Positions 50,015-59,022 of a DNA stretch of 64,000 nucleotides are shown in pieces. The position numbers were made by a program, and so were the translations under genes. Location: contig CAXTJM010000014.1 of the NCBI GenBank assembly GCA_964244585.1, positions 42,694 to 106,693 on the forward strand. The letters are read 5' to 3'. Source of the DNA: LMUY01 sp964244585. Its GTDB lineage: Bacteria; Pseudomonadota; Alphaproteobacteria; Acetobacterales; Acetobacteraceae. Each line of letters starts with the position of its first letter. Within the stretch, counting starts at the first letter, position 1. A model generated the notes under the pieces. That model saw only the letters and a program-made list of their open reading frames with translations, made no database searches and had not been told where the DNA came from.

Positions 50015-51604
50015 ATGAACCATCCGACCCGCCGCACATTGATGACGACGGCCGCCGCGGCCGGGTTGTTGTCGCAGTTCGTCACACCGCAGCCGGTACG
50101 GGCACAGGGCAAGCGCGGCGGCACGCTGACCAGCCTGCTGACACCGGAGCCGCCGATCCTGATCCCCGGCGTCAACAACCAGGGTCCGACGCTGATCGTC
50201 ATCAGCAAGATGTACCAGAGCCTGCTGGAATTCTCCCCCACGCTGGAGCCCAAGCCGCTGCTTGCAAAAAGCTGGGAGCTGTCGGACGACAAGAAGACCT
50301 ACACCTTCCACTTGCAGGACAACGTCAAGTTCCACGACGGCCACCCAATGACGGCGGACGACGTGATCTTCTCGGTAATGAAATTCCATTTCGAGCTGGC
50401 GCCGCGGGCCCGCGGCGTGTTCAGCAAGATCAAGTCGGCCACCGCGCCCGATCCGCACACCGTGGTCTTCACGCTGGATACCCCGTTCGACCCGTTCCTG
50501 CTGATGTTCGACGTGACCACCGTCGCCATCATGCCCAAGCACATCTACGAGGGGACCGACTACCGCAACAACCCGGCCAACCAGAAGCCGGTCGGCACCG
50601 GGGCCTTCCAGTTCGGCGAGTGGCAGCGCGGCAATTTCATCGCGCTCAAGCGGTTCGACGATTACTGGAAGCCGGGCGAGCCCTATCTGGACGGCGTCAC
50701 CTACCGCATCGTGCCGGACAGCCAAAGCCGGGCGTTGGCGCTGCAGACCGGCCAGGTCATGATGTCGGCCGCCAACGACATCGAACCGTTCGACGTGCCG
50801 CGGTTCCAGAGCCTGCCCAACCTGAAGGTCGAGACCGCCGGCTGGGAGTATTTCTCCCCGCTGATGTGGATCGAGCTGAACAACCGGGTGAAGCCGCTGG
50901 ACGATGTCCGGGTGCGGCAAGCGATGAGCATGGCGCTGGACCGCGACTTCATCCTCAAGCGCCTCTGGTTCGGTGTCGGCAAGGCGGCCAGGGGGCCGAT
51001 CGCCTCCACCACCCGCTTCTTCGACCCGTCGCTGAAGACGCTGCCGCACGATGTGAAGCAGGCGACCGCATTGCTGGACGAGGCCGGGCTGAAGCCGGAT
51101 GCCAGCGGAGTACGGTTCAAGATCCGCCACCTGGTGCTGCCGTATGGCGAGATCTGGTCCCGGCTGGCGGAGTATTTCCGGGCCTCGATGAAGCAGATCG
51201 GCGTGGAGGTGACGCTGGAAAGCACGGATACCGGCGGCTGGGCGCAGCGCCTGTCGAACTGGGACTACGACACGAGCGTGAACTTCGTCTACCAGTATGG
51301 CGACCCGACGCTGGGGGTGGAGCGGACCTACGTCTCGACCAACATCCAGAAGATCGTGTTCACCAACACCGGCGGGTATGTGAACCCGGAGGTGGACAGG
51401 CTGTTCGCCGACGGCCGCAACGCCGCGTTGCCGGCCGACCGGCAGACGGCGTTCTTCGCCGTGCAGAAGCTTCTGGTGGAGCAGATGCCGCAGATCTGGC
51501 TCATGGAACTGTCCTTCCCCACGATCCACGATGCCAAGGTGAAGGACCTCATCACGCTCGGCACCGGCATCCACGCGCCGTTCGACGACGTCTCCATCGC
51601 CTAG
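50015..51604 (+). CDS. Periplasmic dipeptide/oligopeptide-binding protein (ABC importer, family 5)
   Basis: 529 residues. The N-terminus NHPTRRTLMTTAAAAGLLSQ has a twin-arginine-like signal, cleavage near PVRAQ (about 30). The SBP_bac_5 core includes LLAKSWELSDDKKTYTFHLQDNVKFHDGHPMTADDVIFS and VGTGAFQFGEWQRGNFIALKRFDDYWKPGEPYLDGV. It feeds the two permeases and fused ATPase that follow. Such systems import peptides, opines, nickel complexes or glutathione; the ligand cannot be read from sequence. Nickel supply for the urease encoded 8 kb away is a thought, not a finding. Confidence 0.93.
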   Translation: MNHPTRRTLMTTAAAAGLLSQFVTPQPVRAQGKRGGTLTSLLTPEPPILIPGVNNQGPTLIVISKMYQSLLEFSPTLEPKPLLAKSWELSDDKKTYTFHLQDNVKFHDGHPMTADDVIFSVMKFHFELAPRARGVFSKIKSATAPDPHTVVFTLDTPFDPFLLMFDVTTVAIMPKHIYEGTDYRNNPANQKPVGTGAFQFGEWQRGNFIALKRFDDYWKPGEPYLDGVTYRIVPDSQSRALALQTGQVMMSAANDIEPFDVPRFQSLPNLKVETAGWEYFSPLMWIELNNRVKPLDDVRVRQAMSMALDRDFILKRLWFGVGKAARGPIASTTRFFDPSLKTLPHDVKQATALLDEAGLKPDASGVRFKIRHLVLPYGEIWSRLAEYFRASMKQIGVEVTLESTDTGGWAQRLSNWDYDTSVNFVYQYGDPTLGVERTYVSTNIQKIVFTNTGGYVNPEVDRLFADGRNAALPADRQTAFFAVQKLLVEQMPQIWLMELSFPTIHDAKVKDLITLGTGIHAPFDDVSIA

Positions 51605-51609
51605 GGGCC

Positions 51610-52593
51610 GTGTCTCCGCTCCGCTTCCTCCGCTTCTTCATCGCGCGGCTGGCCAAGATGGTCGCGGTGGTGTTCGCGATCGTCTGCGTCAACTTCCTGC
51701 TGATCCATGCCGCCCCCGGCGACCCGGCCAGCGTGATGGCCGGGCAGTCCGGCGCCGCGGACGCACAGTTCGTGGCGCAGCTGCGGCACGAGTTCGGCCT
51801 GGACCAGCCGCTCGGCACCCAACTCTGGATCTACGTCTCCTCCGTGGCGCAGGGCGACCTCGGCATCTCCCACCGGCAGCAGAGGACGGTCCTAAGCCTG
51901 ATCATGGAGCGGCTGCCGGCCACCCTGCTGCTGACGTGCGTGGCCTTCGCCTTCGCGCTGGCGGCCGGGGTCAGCCTGGGCGCGGCGGCGGCGCAGCGGG
52001 TGGGGACGTGGGCGGACAGCGTCATCACCGTGATGGCGCTGGCCTTCTACGCGACCCCGATCTTCTGGGTGGGGTTGATGCTGGTTCTGGTGTTCAGCGT
52101 CTGGCTGGGCTGGCTGCCATCCTTCGGGATGAACACGGTCGGCGCCGACCTGCACGGCTGGGCCGCGGTGGCGGACACGGCGCGGTACCTTGTGTTGCCG
52201 GCGCTGACGCTCGGCCTGTTCTACCTGGCGGTCTATGCCCGGCTGACCCGCAGCGCCATGCTGGATGTGGCGGGGGAGGACTACATCAAGACCGCACGCG
52301 CCAAGGGCGTACCGGAGGGCCGCATCCTGCGACGCCACATCCTGCGCAACGCGCTGCTGCCCGTGGTCACGCTCGCCGGCATCCAGGCGGGACAACTGAT
52401 CGGCGGCTCCGTGCTGGTGGAAACCGTGTTCGCCTGGCCAGGCATCGGCCGCCTCGCCTTCGACGCGTTGCTGGCCCGCGACTACCAGGTGCTGCTGGGC
52501 GTGTTCCTCACCACCTCCATCCTGGTGCTGGTATTCAACCTGCTGACGGACCTGCTGTACCTGGTCATCGACCCGCGGATGCAGGCGGCATGA
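51610..52593 (+). CDS. ABC importer permease 1 (DppB type)
   Basis: 327 residues from GTG 51610, 5 bases after the binding-protein stop. Six helices are visible. APGDPASVMAGQ in the first periplasmic loop is typical of DppB/OppB, and the EAA-type loop LTRSAMLDVAGEDYIKTARAKGVPEGRILRRHILRNALLPVVT contacts the ATPase. Forms the channel with the next gene's product. Confidence 0.93.
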   Translation: MSPLRFLRFFIARLAKMVAVVFAIVCVNFLLIHAAPGDPASVMAGQSGAADAQFVAQLRHEFGLDQPLGTQLWIYVSSVAQGDLGISHRQQRTVLSLIMERLPATLLLTCVAFAFALAAGVSLGAAAAQRVGTWADSVITVMALAFYATPIFWVGLMLVLVFSVWLGWLPSFGMNTVGADLHGWAAVADTARYLVLPALTLGLFYLAVYARLTRSAMLDVAGEDYIKTARAKGVPEGRILRRHILRNALLPVVTLAGIQAGQLIGGSVLVETVFAWPGIGRLAFDALLARDYQVLLGVFLTTSILVLVFNLLTDLLYLVIDPRMQAA

Positions 52594-53423
52594 GGCAGTT
52601 CGCCCGCGCCTACGCGCGCAACCGCGGCGCGGTGGTGGGCCTGGTCGTGCTGCTGCTGGTGGCGTCGATGGCGGCGCTGGCCCCGGTGGTGTTTCCCTTC
52701 TCGCCCTGGGACATGCAGGGCGCGCCGTTCGCGCCGCCCGGCGAGGAGGGCTTCCTGCTGGGCTCCGACAGCCTCGGCCGCGACGTGGCGGCGGACATCG
52801 CCTACGGCGCCAACGTCTCCCTGCTGATCGGCGCCGTGTCCACCGCGGCGGCGCTGGCGCTCGGCGTCGTGCTGGGCGCGATGGCGGGCTACGCCGGGGG
52901 CGTGGTGGACGACGTCATCATGCGGCTGACGGAGTTCTTCCAGACCGTGCCGTCCTTCATCCTGGCCGTGGTGCTGGTGGCGATCTTCACCCCCAGCATC
53001 GCGTCCATCGTGGCGGCCATCGCCATCGTGTCCTGGCCGCCGGTGACGCGGGTGGTCCGGGCGGAGTTCATGACGCTGCGCACGCGCGAGTTCGTGCAGG
53101 CCGCCGAGGTGCTCGGCCGCTCCCGCACGGCGATCATCTTCCGCGAAATCCTGCCGAACGCGTTGTCGCCGATCATCGTGCTGGCCAGCCTGATGGTCGC
53201 CAGCGCCATCCTGCTGGAATCCGCCCTCTCCTTCCTCGGCCTGGGCGACCCGAACCTGATGTCCTGGGGCTTCATGATCGGCGCCGGGCGCAGCGTCATC
53301 CGCCTGGCCTGGTGGATGAGCGTGTTCCCCGGCCTGGCGATCTTCCTGACGGTGCTGGCGCTGAACCTGGTGGGCGAAGGCCTTAACGACGCGCTGAACC
53401 CCCGGCTTGCCCGGCGTCGATGA
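52590..53423 (+). CDS. ABC importer permease 2 (DppC type)
   Basis: 277 residues, ATGA overlap with permease 1. DppC marks: N-terminal helix, then LLGSDSLGRDVAADIAYGANVSLLIG, and the EAA loop FMTLRTREFVQAAEVLGRSRTAIIFREILPNALSPIIV. The C-terminal segment ESALSFLGLGDPNLMSWGFMIGAG is also typical. Partner of permease 1. Confidence 0.93.
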   Translation: MRQFARAYARNRGAVVGLVVLLLVASMAALAPVVFPFSPWDMQGAPFAPPGEEGFLLGSDSLGRDVAADIAYGANVSLLIGAVSTAAALALGVVLGAMAGYAGGVVDDVIMRLTEFFQTVPSFILAVVLVAIFTPSIASIVAAIAIVSWPPVTRVVRAEFMTLRTREFVQAAEVLGRSRTAIIFREILPNALSPIIVLASLMVASAILLESALSFLGLGDPNLMSWGFMIGAGRSVIRLAWWMSVFPGLAIFLTVLALNLVGEGLNDALNPRLARRR

Positions 53424-55009
53424 CCCTGCTCGCGATCGAGGGATTGACGGTGTCGCTGCCGCCGGGTGCCGACCGGCCCAACGCGGTGGAGGATGTGTCC
53501 CTCACCCTGGATGCCGGCGAGATCCTGTGCATCGTCGGTGAAAGCGGCTCGGGCAAGTCCGTCTCGGCGGCGGCGTTGACCGGCCTGCTGCCGCGCGGCC
53601 TGGCGGTGACCGCCGGCCGGATCGGATTCGAGGGCCGCGACCTGCGCGGCTGTTCGCCGGCGGAGATGCGCGCGCTGCGCGGCGCCCGGATCGGCACCGT
53701 GTTCCAGGAGCCGATGACCGCGCTCAACCCGCTGATGCGCGTGCATGACCAGGTGGCGGAGGTGATGCAGGTGCATGGCCGCCCGGTCGGCCGCCGCGTG
53801 ACGGAGCTGCTGGAGGCGGTGGGCCTGCCCGACCCGGCGCGCATCGCCCGCTCCTACCCGCACGCCCTGTCGGGCGGCCAACGGCAGCGGGTGATGATCG
53901 CCGCGGCGTTGGCGCTGGAGCCGGCGATCCTGATCGCGGACGAGCCGACGACGGCGCTGGACGTGACGACCCAGAAGCAGATCCTGGCCTTGATCCGCGA
54001 CATCCAGCGCCGCCGCGGCACCGGCGTGCTGTTCATCACGCATGATTTCGGCGTGGTGGCGGAGATCGCGGACCGGGTCGCCGTGATGCAGCGCGGCCGC
54101 ATTGTCGAGCAGGGCCGTGCCGAGGCCGTGCTGAACGCGCCGCAGCATGCCTATAGCCGCGCGCTGATCGCCGCCGTGCCGCACCGCCCGCCCGCCGCCA
54201 GGCCGGACGCGACGGGCCGGCCGGTGCTGGAACTGGTCGGCGTGGGCAAGACCTATCGCTCCCGCGGGCTGTTCCGTCCGGGGCGCAGCGTCGCGGCCGT
54301 GCAGGCGGCGTCGCTGCAGATCCGCCGCGGCGAGACGCTGGGGCTGGTGGGGGAAAGCGGATCGGGCAAGAGCACGCTGGCGCGCTGCGTGGTGCGCCTG
54401 GTGGTGGCGGATGAGGGCGCGATCCGGTTCGGCGCGACCGATCTGCAGCCGTTGTCCCGGGCGGAGTGGAAGCCGTACCGCAAGCGCATCCAGATGGTGT
54501 TCCAGGACCCGTTCGCCTCGCTCAACCCGCGCCGCCGGGTGGGCGACATCCTGATCGAGGGCCCGCTCGCCCACGGCACGCCGCGTGCGGAGGCACGGGC
54601 GCGGGCGACCGAGCTGTTGGCGCTGGTGCAGCTCGATCCCGGGGCGGCGGAGCGCTTCCCGCACGAGTTCAGCGGCGGCCAACGGCAACGCATCGGCATC
54701 GCTAGGGCGTTGGCCATGCAGCCGGAGCTGCTGATCGCCGACGAGCCGGTGTCGGCGCTGGATGTCTCGGTGCAGGCGCAGATCCTGGCCTTGCTGGAGG
54801 ACCTGCGGGTCCGGCTGGGTCTGACCATGCTGTTCATCACCCACGACCTGCGGGTGGCGGCGCAGATTTGCGACCGCGTGGCGGTGATGCGGCGCGGCGA
54901 GATCGTCGAGCAGGGCGTGACGGCGAGCGTGTTCGCCAATCCGGCGCACGAGTACACGCGCGCCTTGCTGGACAGCGTGCCTGGCCGCGGATGGGTGCCG
55001 CCGGGCTGA
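53420..55009 (+). CDS. Fused dipeptide ABC transporter ATPase (DppD-DppF in one chain)
   Basis: 529 residues with two complete nucleotide-binding domains. Domain 1: Walker A GESGSGKS (40-47), signature LSGGQRQR, Walker B LIADEPTTALD. Domain 2: Walker A GESGSGKS (about 310-317), signature FSGGQRQR, Walker B LIADEPVSALD. Each is followed by the oligopeptide-type C-terminal segment (e.g. HAYSRALIAAVPHRPP and HEYTRALLDSVPG). Overlaps the permease stop (ATGA). In many bacteria these are two proteins; fusion into one is common in alphaproteobacteria. Confidence 0.94.
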   Translation: MTLLAIEGLTVSLPPGADRPNAVEDVSLTLDAGEILCIVGESGSGKSVSAAALTGLLPRGLAVTAGRIGFEGRDLRGCSPAEMRALRGARIGTVFQEPMTALNPLMRVHDQVAEVMQVHGRPVGRRVTELLEAVGLPDPARIARSYPHALSGGQRQRVMIAAALALEPAILIADEPTTALDVTTQKQILALIRDIQRRRGTGVLFITHDFGVVAEIADRVAVMQRGRIVEQGRAEAVLNAPQHAYSRALIAAVPHRPPAARPDATGRPVLELVGVGKTYRSRGLFRPGRSVAAVQAASLQIRRGETLGLVGESGSGKSTLARCVVRLVVADEGAIRFGATDLQPLSRAEWKPYRKRIQMVFQDPFASLNPRRRVGDILIEGPLAHGTPRAEARARATELLALVQLDPGAAERFPHEFSGGQRQRIGIARALAMQPELLIADEPVSALDVSVQAQILALLEDLRVRLGLTMLFITHDLRVAAQICDRVAVMRRGEIVEQGVTASVFANPAHEYTRALLDSVPGRGWVPPG

Positions 55010-55016
55010 GCCGGCG

Positions 55017-56699
55017 CTATCCCAAGGCTTCGGCGAGCGGTCCGAGCGCCAAGGCAGGCAGGAACGTCAGGCCGCCGACGATGACGATGACGCCGACCAA
55101 CAGGCCGACCCACACCGCGCCTGTGGTGGGCAGGGTGCCGGCCGATGGGGGCGCCCGGCGGCGCGACGCCAGCGACCCGGCGATCGCCAGCACGGCCACG
55201 ACCACGAAATACCGTCCGGTGGCCATGCACAGCGCCAGGGTAAGATTCCAGAACGGCGTGTTGGTCGACAGCCCGGCCATGGCGCTGCCGTTCGTATTCA
55301 CCGCCGAGACATAGGCATACAGGATTTCGCTGAACCCGTGCGGCCCACCGTTGCCCAGCGCCGACGTGCCGGCCGGGATGACGCAGGCCACCGCCGTCAG
55401 CAGCAGTGCCGCCGCGGAGGGCGCCAGTGTCGCCAGCATCACCAGCTTGATCTCCCGCGCCTCGATCCGGTTGCCGAGATACTCCGGCGTGCGGCCGACC
55501 ATCAACCCGCCCAGGAACACGGCGAGCAACGCGAACAGCAGCATCCCGAACAGGCCGGAGCCCGGGCCGCCGATGATGACCTCGCCCAGCATCATGTTCG
55601 CCAGCGCCGCCAGGATGCCGAGCGGCGAGTAGCTGTCTATCATCGAGTTCACCGCGCCCGAGGACGTCGCGGTCCCGAACTCCGAGAACAAGGCAGAGCC
55701 AGCCACGCCGAAGCGGACGTCCTTGCCCTCCATATGGCCCAGATGCGCGTCGATCCCGGCAGCCGTGAACAGCGGCGTCGATTCCGCCGCAGACATCACG
55801 GCGGCGCCGAGCCCGAGCAGGACCAGCATCGCGATCAGCAGCGCCCAGCCCTGCCGCTCGTCGCCAACCATGCGGCCGAAGCTGTTGGTGAGCGCCGCGC
55901 CCAGCAGCGGTATCAGTAGCATGGCGAGCCAGTTCGCCAGCATCGTCGGCGTTTCGAAGGGATGTGCCGATTGCGCGTTGAAGAAGCCGCCGCCATCCGC
56001 ACTCAACAGCTTGATCGCTTCCTGCGACGCCACGGGGCCGACCGCGATCACCTGCGTCGCACCCTGCAGCGTCGTGGCGTCGACCGTGGCCGCCATGGTT
56101 TGCGGCACGCCTTGCCAGGCGAAGACCAGCCCTGCCAGCACACCGATCGGCAGCAGCACGTAAAGGACGGACCGGGTCACGTCGACCCAAAAATTCCCGA
56201 TGCCGGACGCCCCGTGCCGCGCCAGCCCCCGCACCAGGGCGAAGGCCACGGCGAGCCCGGAGGCCGCCGAAAGGAAGCTCTGCACGCCGATCCCCATCAT
56301 CTGCGACAGGTTGCTCAGCGTGGTTTCACCGGAATACGATTCCCAGCTCGTGTTGGTGGCGAAGCTGACGGCGGTGTTCAGCGCCAGATCGGGCGAAAGC
56401 CCGGCGAGCCCGGCTGGATTGCCGGGCAGATGGCCCTGCAGGCGCAGCAAGGCGTAAAGCGCGACCATGCCGGCGAGGTGAAAGGCCAGGAACGCCGCAG
56501 CATACTCCAGCCAACTTTGCTCCTGGTCCGCGCGCACGCCGCAGACCCGGTAGATCAGCCGCTCGACCGGGCGCAGTACCGCGCCGCCCGGTGTCGGCTC
56601 GCCCTGGAACACCCGCGCCATGTAGCCGCCGAGCGGACGCACCGATGCGAGCAGCAGGCCCAGTATGAGGGCGAACTGCAGCCAGAAATTACCGCTCAT
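55017..56699 (-). CDS. kdpA: Potassium-transporting ATPase subunit A (KdpA), without kdpB/kdpC
   Basis: 560 residues, full length, ten or so membrane helices. All four selectivity-filter regions are visible: SFATNTSWESYSGE, SADGGGFFNAQSAHPFETP, FGTATSSGAVNSM and VNTNGSAMAGLSTNTPFWN. KdpA is the K+-binding subunit and needs the P-type ATPase KdpB and the chaperone-like KdpC to pump. The stop is followed after only 7 bases by the stop of the convergent ABC gene, so kdpB and kdpC cannot follow. No frameshift is seen. Preceded by kdpF with an ATGA overlap. Confidence 0.93.
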   Translation of the reverse strand: MSGNFWLQFALILGLLLASVRPLGGYMARVFQGEPTPGGAVLRPVERLIYRVCGVRADQEQSWLEYAAAFLAFHLAGMVALYALLRLQGHLPGNPAGLAGLSPDLALNTAVSFATNTSWESYSGETTLSNLSQMMGIGVQSFLSAASGLAVAFALVRGLARHGASGIGNFWVDVTRSVLYVLLPIGVLAGLVFAWQGVPQTMAATVDATTLQGATQVIAVGPVASQEAIKLLSADGGGFFNAQSAHPFETPTMLANWLAMLLIPLLGAALTNSFGRMVGDERQGWALLIAMLVLLGLGAAVMSAAESTPLFTAAGIDAHLGHMEGKDVRFGVAGSALFSEFGTATSSGAVNSMIDSYSPLGILAALANMMLGEVIIGGPGSGLFGMLLFALLAVFLGGLMVGRTPEYLGNRIEAREIKLVMLATLAPSAAALLLTAVACVIPAGTSALGNGGPHGFSEILYAYVSAVNTNGSAMAGLSTNTPFWNLTLALCMATGRYFVVVAVLAIAGSLASRRRAPPSAGTLPTTGAVWVGLLVGVIVIVGGLTFLPALALGPLAEALG

Positions 56700-56788
56700 C
56701 GTTCCAGGAGCGCCCGGCAGGCCAAGGCAAGCTGCCAGCATGCCGCAACGGCTGTGACCAGCACCGCCAGCATCAGGACGTCAATCAT
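56696..56788 (-). CDS. kdpF: KdpF-like small membrane protein
   Basis: 30 residues, almost one hydrophobic helix (MIDVLMLAVLVTAVAACW..), ending in RALLER. The stop overlaps the kdpA ATG (ATGA), and GGAGGGG precedes its ATG by about 8 bases. Size, hydrophobicity and position fit KdpF, the small stabilising subunit of the Kdp complex. Confidence 0.78.
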   Translation of the reverse strand: MIDVLMLAVLVTAVAACWQLALACRALLER

Positions 56789-56843
56789 GACCCACTCCCC
56801 TCCATGCAGGAGATTAGAAGCCGGCTTCGAGCGGATGGGCATT

Positions 56844-56856
56844 GTTAAAGTATATA
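56844..56856 (-). promoter_or_regulatory. AT-rich element, possible kdpF promoter
   Basis: On the minus strand, TATATACTTTAAC lies about 56 bases before the kdpF ATG, in a 94-base gap that is otherwise GC-rich. It contains -10-like TATACT. No clear -35 and no sure KdpE site is recognised. Confidence 0.3.
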
Positions 56857-56882
56857 CGCCCGGTGCTGGCGCAGTGTTTCGG

Positions 56883-58949
56883 CTATGACGCCGCGGCGCG
56901 GACCCAGACGGCCGTGTCGTGGAACACCGCGCCGCCGGCCGGGGCGGCGGCCTGGGCGCTGATCAGCGCGTTGATGCCGATGCCGCCGCCGAAATCCGCG
57001 CCGGGCCAGACGCTCTCCACCACCACCACGCCCGGCTGCATGCCGCCGCCGAGCCTGGCGTGCAGCGACGCATGCCCGCGCCGGTTGCCGACTTCGACGC
57101 GGTCGCCATCGGCCACACCCAGCCGGGCTGCATCTTGCGGATGCAGCATCAGGCTGGGGCGCACCTCCCGCCGGCGGGATTCCGCAACCTGGGAGAAGGT
57201 GGAGTTCAGGAATTGCCGGGCGGGTGCCGCGATCATGCGGAACGGGTGCTCGTCCGTCGCCGCGTCAATCGCATCCCAATGATCCGGCAGGCCGGGCATG
57301 TCGACGGTGCCGCCCAGCGCCAGCCAGTCTGCCACGAAATGGAAGCGCCCATCCACATGGCCGAACCCGTCGACGAAATGCGCGGTGGCGAACGGCGCCT
57401 GCGCGTCAACCCACCGCGCTTCCTGCACCGAGGCGGCGTCCGGCCAGCCCGAGGCTTGCAGGGTGGCGTCGGCCACCGCCATGGACGACAGGGCGAAGCC
57501 GGCATGGCTGGCGCCCAGCCGTTCTGCCAGGGCGCAGACGACCTCATGGTTCGACCGGCACTCGCCCGGCGGGTCCACCAGCTTCGGGCCGATCTGGATA
57601 TGGCTGTGCCCGCCGGCCTGGTAGACATCGTCATGCTCCAGGAACATCGTCGCGGGCAGCACGATATCCGCCAGGCAGGCGGTGTCCGTCATGAACTGCT
57701 CGTGCACGGCGACGAACAGATCGTCCCGCAGCAAGCCGTCCCGGACGCGCTTCGAATCGGGGGCGGTGGCGGCGATGTTGGTGCTCATGACCAGCATGGC
57801 GTGCACGCCGGGGCCATCGCCCAGGTCGGTCCTGTCGCCGGTCAGGACCGGGCCGATGCGGCTCATGTCCAACTCGCGCACGGAAAGGTCGCGCTGGTCC
57901 AGCCCCTCGATCAGCGTCTTGTCCCAATGGTAGATGGTGCGGTTCATCCAGAACGCGCCGCCGCCCTCATGCGCCCAGGCGCCGGTGACGGTGGGCAGGC
58001 AGGTGACGGCGTGCAGGTTGGTGGCCCCGTTGCGGCTGCGGGTAAAGCCGAAGCCGCAGCGGATGAAGGAGCGGCGCGTGCTGCCGTACAGCGCGGCGAA
58101 CGCCTCGATCTGCTCGACGGGCAAGCCGGTGATGGCTGCCGCCCAGCCCGGCGTGCGGGTGGCGAGATGGGCGCGCAGGGCCGCCGGATCGTCCGCGTAG
58201 CGCGCCATATAGTCGTGGTCGGCGTAGCCGTCGCGGAACGCCACGTGCATGACGGCGCAGGCCAACGCCGCATCGGTGCCGGGCCGCAGCGCCAGGTGCA
58301 TGTCCGCGGCGGCGGCCGTGCCGGTGCGGTAGGGGTCGATCACCACCAGCTTGGCGCCGCGCTGCTTGCGGGCGCGGGTGATGTGGGTCATGGCGTTGAC
58401 CTGGGTGGAGACCGGGTTGCCGCCCCACACCACGATCAGGTCGCTCGCCGCCATCTCCCGCGGGTCCGGCCCGGCGATCTTGCCGACGCCCGCGGTCCAG
58501 CCGGCCAGGGCGATGGCGGTGCAGATGGTGCTCTTGCGGCGGGAATACCCCATCGCGTGGGTCAGGCGGTGCAGACCGTCGCGGTTGACCAGCCCCATGG
58601 TCCCGGCGGAGTTGAACGGCCACACCGCCTCCGCCCCGTGGCGCGCCGTGACGTCGCGGAAGGCGGCGGCGATCCGGTCCAGCGCCTCGTCCCAGCCGAT
58701 GCGGCGGAACTGGCCGCTGCCTTTAGGGCCGGTGCGCAGCAGGGGATGGGTGAGCCGGCCCGGATGGTGGATGCGGTCGGCGTAGCGTGCGACCTTGGCG
58801 CAGATCACGCCCGCGGTGTAGGCGTTGTCGGCCCCGCGCACCGCGCCGATGCGGACGCCATCGATCACCTCCACGTCGAGCGCGCAGGTGGAAGGGCAGT
58901 CATGCGGACAAACCGAGCTGCGGATTTCGGAGCGAGGGGCAAGCGGCAT
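56883..58949 (-). CDS. Molybdopterin-dependent oxidoreductase (DMSO reductase family)
   Basis: 688 residues. N-terminal 4Fe-4S ligands C14-x3-C18-x3-C22-x27-C50. The molybdopterin oxidoreductase core includes RRIGWDEALDRIAAAF, SDLIVVWGGNPVSTQVN and AKLVVIDPYRTGTAAAADMHLALRPGTDAALACAVMHV. The C-terminal dinucleotide-binding domain has LMLHPQDAARLGVADGDRVEV. No twin-arginine signal is seen, so it is likely cytoplasmic. No electron-transfer or chaperone subunit is adjacent, as in the many uncharacterised single-subunit formate-dehydrogenase-like members. Substrate unknown. Confidence 0.9.
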   Translation of the reverse strand: MPLAPRSEIRSSVCPHDCPSTCALDVEVIDGVRIGAVRGADNAYTAGVICAKVARYADRIHHPGRLTHPLLRTGPKGSGQFRRIGWDEALDRIAAAFRDVTARHGAEAVWPFNSAGTMGLVNRDGLHRLTHAMGYSRRKSTICTAIALAGWTAGVGKIAGPDPREMAASDLIVVWGGNPVSTQVNAMTHITRARKQRGAKLVVIDPYRTGTAAAADMHLALRPGTDAALACAVMHVAFRDGYADHDYMARYADDPAALRAHLATRTPGWAAAITGLPVEQIEAFAALYGSTRRSFIRCGFGFTRSRNGATNLHAVTCLPTVTGAWAHEGGGAFWMNRTIYHWDKTLIEGLDQRDLSVRELDMSRIGPVLTGDRTDLGDGPGVHAMLVMSTNIAATAPDSKRVRDGLLRDDLFVAVHEQFMTDTACLADIVLPATMFLEHDDVYQAGGHSHIQIGPKLVDPPGECRSNHEVVCALAERLGASHAGFALSSMAVADATLQASGWPDAASVQEARWVDAQAPFATAHFVDGFGHVDGRFHFVADWLALGGTVDMPGLPDHWDAIDAATDEHPFRMIAAPARQFLNSTFSQVAESRRREVRPSLMLHPQDAARLGVADGDRVEVGNRRGHASLHARLGGGMQPGVVVVESVWPGADFGGGIGINALISAQAAAPAGGAVFHDTAVWVRAAAS

Positions 58950-59022
58950 GGTGGGACGGTGCCACGGATGGGCGGATCGGGGAAAGCCGGAATGTGGACG
59001 AAGGCGCGGGAGCGGGCGGGCG

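Noticed and set aside
50015..55009. Importer considered as a nickel (Nik) system for urease
   Set aside because: The binding protein has the general family 5 peptide-type look and I see no nickel-specific marker; the urease genes are 6 kb beyond the ATPase gene with unrelated genes between.
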